A DNA stretch of 42,005 nucleotides, taken from positions 1-42,005 of IMG/VR virus record IMGVR_UViG_3300036893_000059; one strand, written 5' to 3'. This document shows positions 37,904 through 42,005 of the stretch, piece by piece (within the stretch, counting starts at the first letter, position 1; every line of letters begins with the position of its first letter). A model generated the notes under the pieces. That model saw only the letters and a program-made list of their open reading frames with translations, was not told where the DNA came from and did not search any database. A program made the translations under genes and the position numbers. This DNA is from a virus.

Positions 37904-38239
37904 ATGTTTGGAAACTACGGATACGGACCGTACCAGGGCGGACAGACCCTGAAACAGATCAAGGATGCCGAATTGGCTGAGGCCAAGGCGAACGGCTCCG
38001 TCCCGCCGCGGCCGTTCGGGCTTGTGGGCACGAACCTCACGGGCCCCTTCGACCCGCTTGGGCCCGATACTGATGAGAGCCAGGACGGGACGGAGCCGGC
38101 CGTGACAGTTCCCGCCGCGACGGACAAGGTGACAGAGGCCGATCGCAACCTGCTCGAATCTCTCGGGCTCCCTCGCGACGGTTCGGACCCTGACCCGCAG
38201 GGCCTGCCCCAGACGCACGATGATGCGTTCGGGAAGTGA
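37904..38239 (+). CDS. Hypothetical acidic protein
   Basis: 111 aa. Aromatic Gly-rich start (MFGNYGYGPYQGG), a short helix (TLKQIKDAELAEAKANG), then Pro/Asp-rich disordered sequence with VTEADRNLLESLGLPRDG near the end. No family. AAAGGAAGTGATCG precedes the ATG. Precedes the polymerase leader. Confidence 0.7.
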   Translation: MFGNYGYGPYQGGQTLKQIKDAELAEAKANGSVPPRPFGLVGTNLTGPFDPLGPDTDESQDGTEPAVTVPAATDKVTEADRNLLESLGLPRDGSDPDPQGLPQTHDDAFGK

Positions 38240-38246
38240 TGTTCGT

Positions 38247-38389
38247 GGAGAGAGCGGCAAGTAGCGACGGACTTGCAACCGTGATATCGGGCCGCTGTGA
38301 ATACGCAAAGGGCGACAGTTAAGCCTGTCTAGGTGCCCCCGATCCAAGGGGCGGAATAAACAGACCGAGGGTCAAACCCTCCTCTCTCC
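38247..38389 (+). ncRNA. Multi-helix RNA fold ending one base before the DNA polymerase ATG
   Basis: Closing stem GGAGAGAG (38247-38254) with CTCTCTCC (38382-38389), perfect. Inside: hairpin GCAAGT/ACTTGC (38257-38262, 38271-38276) whose loop ACGG (38267-38270) can pair with CCGT (38279-38282) as a pseudoknot; CTGT/ACAG (38295-38298, 38360-38363); GGGC-GACAG ... CTGTC ... GCCC (38310-38338); CCCC/GGGG (38337-38351); GAGGG-TCAAA-CCCTC (38367-38381), which abuts the closing stem. No purine-rich binding site precedes ATG 38391; the only one (GGAGAGAG) is the paired 5' arm. Not a known class that I can name. Confidence 0.55.
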
Positions 38390-38390
38390 T

Positions 38391-40286
38391 ATGAATCAAC
38401 TCATTGTCATCGACTTTGAAACGTACTGGGACAAGACGTACAGCCTACGTCGCAAGAATTGCCCCATCCCGAATTACGTTCTGGATCACCGGTTCAAAGT
38501 CCTGATGGTTGGACTGGGCGAGCTTGACGCGGCTGGCAAGTGGGCCACGTTCCTCCTGGCCCCTGAGCGGCTGCCGGAACTCAAGGCCAAGCTGGAATCG
38601 TCCGTGGTAATCGGCCACAACCTGGCCTTCGATGCGTTCGTTCTGAAGCATAGGTATGGGATTGTTCCGCGGGGCTACATCGATACCCTCGGTATGGCCA
38701 ACGCGGTCCTGGGCCCAAAGGCGGCCACGGGACAGAAGAATGACCTGGGCGAGTTGGCCAAGCGGTTGGGCCTGGGCGAGGAGAAGGGTGATCTCAAGTT
38801 CATGTGTGGTGTCAGTGATCCCACTATGGAACAGACGGCCCAACTCGCCGAGTACCTGGCCCACGATATCAGCATCACCTGCCGCCTGTTCGATTACCTG
38901 CGGCCCCGCTTCTCTGCATCCGGCCGTGCCGAGTACCAGATAATGGACCGGACGATCCAGGCATTCGTGACGAACCCGGCCACGGTGGACATCGATAAGG
39001 CTAAGGAAGCCGCGGCAAAGATCGAGGCCCGCCGCTGTCACTATGAGACCGAGGCCGGCCTGGACCGGAAGGTGCTGTCGTCCAATCTGCAATTCGTGGC
39101 AGCCCTGGCCGAGAAGCTAAAGGCCCATGGCCTGGAAGTGCCAACTAAGAAATCGCCCCGGTCGGGTAAGGAAATCCCGGCCCTGGCAAAGAATGATGAT
39201 GCGTTCAAGGCCCTATCCACCAAGGGGCCAGCCGATGTTCAGAAGCTCGTTCGGGCCCGCCTGCGGTTCCGCAGTCTTACCGTGGCCAAGGCCCGCATTA
39301 ACAAGATGACCGCGGCCCCGGCCGGGAAGCTGCATCCGTTCCTGGTCTATCATGGTGCCCACACGGGCCGATGGGCCGGCGGTGGAGGCTTCCAGTGGCA
39401 GAACCTCACGGACCCGGATCGGCTCAAGGAGCCAGAGGAAAAGTATGTTGCCGAAGTCACACGGGACTGCATCACGGCAGGCCCTGGCCGCGTGTTTATA
39501 TCAGCGGACTACGCGGCAATTGAGGCTCGCGTTCTTGCGTGGGCTGCTGGAGAGGCACAACTGGCAGAAGCTTTCCGTCAGGGATCGGACGTGTATTCTC
39601 TCTTCGCTTCGGCCTTACTTGGACGGGAGGTCCGCAAGCCTACGGCTAAGGAGCCCCTGGCCGACTGTGCCCGTTTGAAGGCCGACCGCCAGCTTGGCAA
39701 GGCCGCGATCCTGGGCCTGGGCTATGGGATGGGGGCCAAGAAATTCTCCCTCCAGTCCCGCATCGATAGGGAACTGGCCGAGAAGTCGGTCACGTTATAC
39801 CGCGGGAAGTACCGCTCGATCGTGGCCTTCTGGGCCAACGTGGATCGGGCCTTCAAGAATGTGCTTATGGGCGAGAACGGCACGACAGAGACCGTCTGGC
39901 CCTGTACGTTCTTCAAGGGCAGCGACTCGGCCGTGGGGATAAAGCTTCCGTCCGGCCGCGTCCTGCGGTATCGGAACGTTCGGCACCTGGGCAAAGACCT
40001 GGTGTGGGGCAACAAGAAACGTCTGTACGGCGGCAGCATCACCGAGAACATCGTGCAGGCCATTGCCCGGGACATCATGCGAGAAGCTATTCTGGACTTG
40101 AACCCATCGGGGGGTGCCTTCGATATGCACTTCTTCGCATCGGTGCATGACAGCATATACTGCACCGTCCCAAGGGAGTTTAGCGAACTGGCATACGGGA
40201 TTCTGGCCTCTTCCATGACCACGGTGCCGGCCTGGGCTACTGGCCTTCCCTTGTCCATCGAAGGCCATACTTCGGAGACTTTCTAA
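38391..40286 (+). CDS. Family A DNA polymerase with 3'-5' exonuclease
   Basis: 631 aa. Exonuclease: IVIDFET (D8, E10), IGHNLAFDAF (N77, D81), EYLAHD (Y155, D159), complete. Polymerase: HTGRWAGGGGFQWQNL near 325, motif A ISADYAAIEARVLAW (D373), motif B GKAAILGLGYGMG (K437), motif C VHDSIY (D587). The residue equal to Phe762 of E. coli Pol I is Leu441. Replicates the genome with the DnaB-like helicase. It starts directly behind the structured leader with no ribosome binding site; one base separates its stop from the next ATG. Confidence 0.95.
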   Translation: MNQLIVIDFETYWDKTYSLRRKNCPIPNYVLDHRFKVLMVGLGELDAAGKWATFLLAPERLPELKAKLESSVVIGHNLAFDAFVLKHRYGIVPRGYIDTLGMANAVLGPKAATGQKNDLGELAKRLGLGEEKGDLKFMCGVSDPTMEQTAQLAEYLAHDISITCRLFDYLRPRFSASGRAEYQIMDRTIQAFVTNPATVDIDKAKEAAAKIEARRCHYETEAGLDRKVLSSNLQFVAALAEKLKAHGLEVPTKKSPRSGKEIPALAKNDDAFKALSTKGPADVQKLVRARLRFRSLTVAKARINKMTAAPAGKLHPFLVYHGAHTGRWAGGGGFQWQNLTDPDRLKEPEEKYVAEVTRDCITAGPGRVFISADYAAIEARVLAWAAGEAQLAEAFRQGSDVYSLFASALLGREVRKPTAKEPLADCARLKADRQLGKAAILGLGYGMGAKKFSLQSRIDRELAEKSVTLYRGKYRSIVAFWANVDRAFKNVLMGENGTTETVWPCTFFKGSDSAVGIKLPSGRVLRYRNVRHLGKDLVWGNKKRLYGGSITENIVQAIARDIMREAILDLNPSGGAFDMHFFASVHDSIYCTVPREFSELAYGILASSMTTVPAWATGLPLSIEGHTSETF

Positions 40287-41393
40287 ATGAAACAGTTCAC
40301 CATCCGTGCCAGCAAGATGCCGGCCTTCTTCCAGTGTCCCCAGTCCGTCATGAACACGGACGGCATCATCGAGGCCGGCAGCGACAAGACCCGGGCCAAT
40401 GAAGGTACACTGATCCACGAACTGGCTGCAAAGCACCTGCGGGGCGAGGTCGTGCCGGACATCGAGAACTACTTTCACCTGTTCCCGCCCGAGGATCAGG
40501 CCCGGCTCGCGGCCCTCTATTCCACGTTGCTGGAATACCTGCCGGAGTTGCAGAAGGCAATGGACGATCCGCAGGTGGAGACCGAGATCAAGGCCCGGTT
40601 CTCGCTCCAGAACATCGAACTGGAACTGACGGGCCATGCAGATGTCATTCAGTACCGCGACGATTCTGCCTGGCTCGTGGACTTCAAGACCGGTGCCGGG
40701 CGGGACAATGACCAGCAGATGAATGCCTACGCGGCGATCCTGTTCGGTGCTGCCGGCCAGCCCGAGAAATACAAGGTCGTGACTGTCCTACTCTACCTGG
40801 ATACAGGCGAGACCGTGCGGACCGTCCATACACCGGACTCTATTCGGCTCTGGTTGGCCCAGGTCTACGAGCGGCTCAGTCGCATCCAGTACAGTCCCGG
40901 GGCCGGCTGCATGTACTGCCCCCTCTTCCATGGCTGCAAGGTCGGTAACGGCTACGCCGCGGCTGCCCTGGCCGCCGTACTCGGCCAGCCCGAGTTGTCC
41001 AAGATACCCGAGGGCCCCGAGCGGGCCGCGGCCTACGTGAAGATGAAACTGGCCAAGCGGGTAACGGACAACGCGGACCAGTTGCTGAACATGTACGTTA
41101 AGGCCAACGGCCCCTGGGACTTGGGCGACGGCACTCAGCTTGTGCAGAAGAAGGTCTCGAAGAGGATCGTGGACGGCCGAAAGGGATGGGCAGTGTTTGA
41201 AGAAATGATCGGGCTCAAGGCCCTGCTCAAGTACGTCAGCATCGATTTTCATGCGATCCTTCGCAACGTGTACGAACGGGCCCCGATCGGATCGAAGCAA
41301 CGGCTCAAGGCAGAACTGGAGACCTCGTTGCAACAGAAGGGGGCCGTGCGGTCCTACTTCCAGACAGCGGTGCAGCGGGTCAAGAAAGCTTGA
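40287..41393 (+). CDS. Cas4/RecB-like PD-(D/E)XK exonuclease with cysteine cluster
   Basis: 368 aa. Nuclease core: LTGHADVIQYRDDSAWLVDFKTG (Asp, D-x-K) near 113-135, preceded by GTLIHELAAKHL and followed by DQQMNAYAAIL (Q..Y motif). Cysteine at FFQC (residue 16-17) and the trio GCMYCPLFHGCK (about 210-221) are placed as the 4Fe-4S ligands of Cas4/AddB nucleases. Probably 5'-3' resection that supplies single strands for ERF. Directly follows the polymerase gene. The C-terminal 130 residues are not recognised. Confidence 0.85.
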   Translation: MKQFTIRASKMPAFFQCPQSVMNTDGIIEAGSDKTRANEGTLIHELAAKHLRGEVVPDIENYFHLFPPEDQARLAALYSTLLEYLPELQKAMDDPQVETEIKARFSLQNIELELTGHADVIQYRDDSAWLVDFKTGAGRDNDQQMNAYAAILFGAAGQPEKYKVVTVLLYLDTGETVRTVHTPDSIRLWLAQVYERLSRIQYSPGAGCMYCPLFHGCKVGNGYAAAALAAVLGQPELSKIPEGPERAAAYVKMKLAKRVTDNADQLLNMYVKANGPWDLGDGTQLVQKKVSKRIVDGRKGWAVFEEMIGLKALLKYVSIDFHAILRNVYERAPIGSKQRLKAELETSLQQKGAVRSYFQTAVQRVKKA

Positions 41394-41417
41394 CAGGCTA
41401 CAATTCTGGCGTATCAT
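41390..41417 (+). promoter_or_regulatory. sigma70-like promoter overlapping a stop codon
   Basis: TTGACA, 16-base spacer, TATCAT; the stop TGA of the nuclease gene is inside the -35 box. ACAGGAGGAACAGT follows before ATG 41435. Confidence 0.72.
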
Positions 41418-41434
41418 TATACAGGAGGAACAGT

Positions 41435-41941
41435 ATGCAAAACGTAGGTCTCTATGCGGGTGTCCCCGATTCCGCGGCCGAGGAAACTCCCTCGGTTGCC
41501 GCTCCCCCTATTTACGCGGCCCTTCTGGCCGTCCAGGGCGAACTCTCGTCCGTGGCCCGCGACTCCGTGAACCCGCACTTCAACAAATCCTACGCGAGCC
41601 TCGGGGCCGTGTTGGACGTGGTGCGGCCCGTGTTGCAGAAGAACGGTCTCGTCTTGATTCAGGCCCCGGCGGTCGGTGATACCAGTGAGCTTCGCCTGGA
41701 GACCTTTGTCATCCACGCGGTCAGCGGTACGAAATTCACCTTCGAGGCCAAGATTCCCCTCGGGAAGCAAGACCCGCAGGGCTGGGCCTCGGCCTTGACG
41801 TATGCCCGGCGGTACGTACTCCTGTCAATCTTCGGGCTCAAGACGGCCGACGATGACGCGGAGAGTGCGGTCGTTCCGACTGGGCCCCAGAATGCTCAGC
41901 GGAATCCAAAACCGCCGGGCCACGATCCGTTCGGCCTGTAA
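41435..41941 (+). CDS. ERF-family single-strand annealing protein
   Basis: 168 aa from ATG 41435 (AGGAGGAACAGT). ERF hallmarks: IYAALLAVQGELSSVARDS, FNKSYASLGAVLDVVRPVLQKNGL, and PQGWASALTYARRYVLLSIFGL. Anneals complementary single strands in recombination-dependent replication. The C-terminus is Pro/Asn-rich, then DPFGL, which is SSB-tail-like. Its end lies in the duplicated closure segment. Confidence 0.9.
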   Translation: MQNVGLYAGVPDSAAEETPSVAAPPIYAALLAVQGELSSVARDSVNPHFNKSYASLGAVLDVVRPVLQKNGLVLIQAPAVGDTSELRLETFVIHAVSGTKFTFEAKIPLGKQDPQGWASALTYARRYVLLSIFGLKTADDDAESAVVPTGPQNAQRNPKPPGHDPFGL

Positions 41942-42005
41942 CTGGAGAACCATGAAGACGATCACACTGACGGTGACGAGGGAAGACATCAGGAACGGGG
42001 TACAA
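41879..42005. repeat. Terminal direct repeat, right copy
   Basis: Identical to 1-127. Marks where the circular genome closes. Confidence 0.95.
41952..42005 (+). CDS. 5' fragment of the small gene at 74 (duplicate)
   Basis: First 18 codons of VTxEDI member 1, cut by the window end; the complete copy is at 74-343. Confidence 0.9.
   Translation, partial: MKTITLTVTREDIRNGVQ

Noticed and set aside
38247-38389. tmRNA, group I intron or known riboswitch
   Set aside because: The 3' hairpin abutting the closing stem recalls a T-arm and acceptor stem, but there is no tag frame, the loop is not canonical, the length is too short for an intron and no known aptamer core fits.
1-42005. Frequent GGCC tetramers as a special signal
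   Set aside because: They look abundant, but GC content and Ala/Gly codon choice may explain them; a count against codon-shuffled sequence was not possible here.

Overview
The window is a complete circular (or circularly permuted) dsDNA phage genome of about 41,878 bp. Its last 127 bases (41879-42005) repeat its first 127 exactly, which is how an assembler closes a circular contig. The phage looks podovirus-like: a P22/T7-style portal, a scaffold-like protein next to the capsid gene, a tail-nozzle-like beta-propeller, and a run of large Gln/Ala-rich and multi-domain proteins of the kind ejected with the DNA. I see no tail-tube, tape-measure, sheath or baseplate set, no integrase and no RNA polymerase. 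The sequence is GC-rich. The host cannot be named from the sequence; sigma70-like promoters and purine-rich ribosome binding sites only say that it is a bacterium.

Layout. Two transcription arms diverge from about 32.3-32.84 kb and converge on a terminator at 3.62-3.65 kb. The plus arm runs from 32.84 kb through the closure point to 3.63 kb. It holds RNase H, a DUF7178-like protein, many small accessory genes, family A DNA polymerase, a Cas4/RecB-like nuclease, an ERF annealing protein, a DnaB-type helicase, a DUF4406 protein, a dATP/dGTP diphosphohydrolase-like protein, a RecU-like resolvase and a possible PD-(D/E)XK protein. The minus arm runs from 32.3 kb down to 3.68 kb. In order it holds small genes, a likely small terminase with a zinc-ribbon gene overlapping it in another frame, four tandem surface-protein paralogues with a calcium-loop-like motif, large terminase, a membrane-anchored protein with a caspase/CHAT-like pattern, a two-domain glycosyltransferase, an SSB-like protein, portal, scaffold, capsid, decoration-like protein, adaptor, nozzle, minor fibres, four internal or ejected proteins (one 1481 aa long with an ADP-ribosyltransferase-like segment), and probable lysis-associated membrane proteins.

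How it works together. Polymerase, helicase, ERF, nuclease and resolvase form a recombination-coupled replication set. The nucleotide enzymes adjust precursor pools. The late arm builds, decorates and fills the particle. Intrinsic terminators split the late arm into transcription units, and three of them lie directly in front of the next start codon.

Most unusual is the accessory part of the plus arm at 33.5-38.4 kb. It carries a multicopy family of small paralogous proteins, an iteron/palindrome region that could be an origin or operator, compact promoters whose -35 box contains the stop codon of the preceding gene, and four intergenic segments with strong RNA secondary structure. Of these four, one pairs the predicted 5' transcript end with the ribosome binding site, two are copies of one another with compatible base-pair changes, and one is a multi-helix fold that ends one base before the DNA polymerase ATG.
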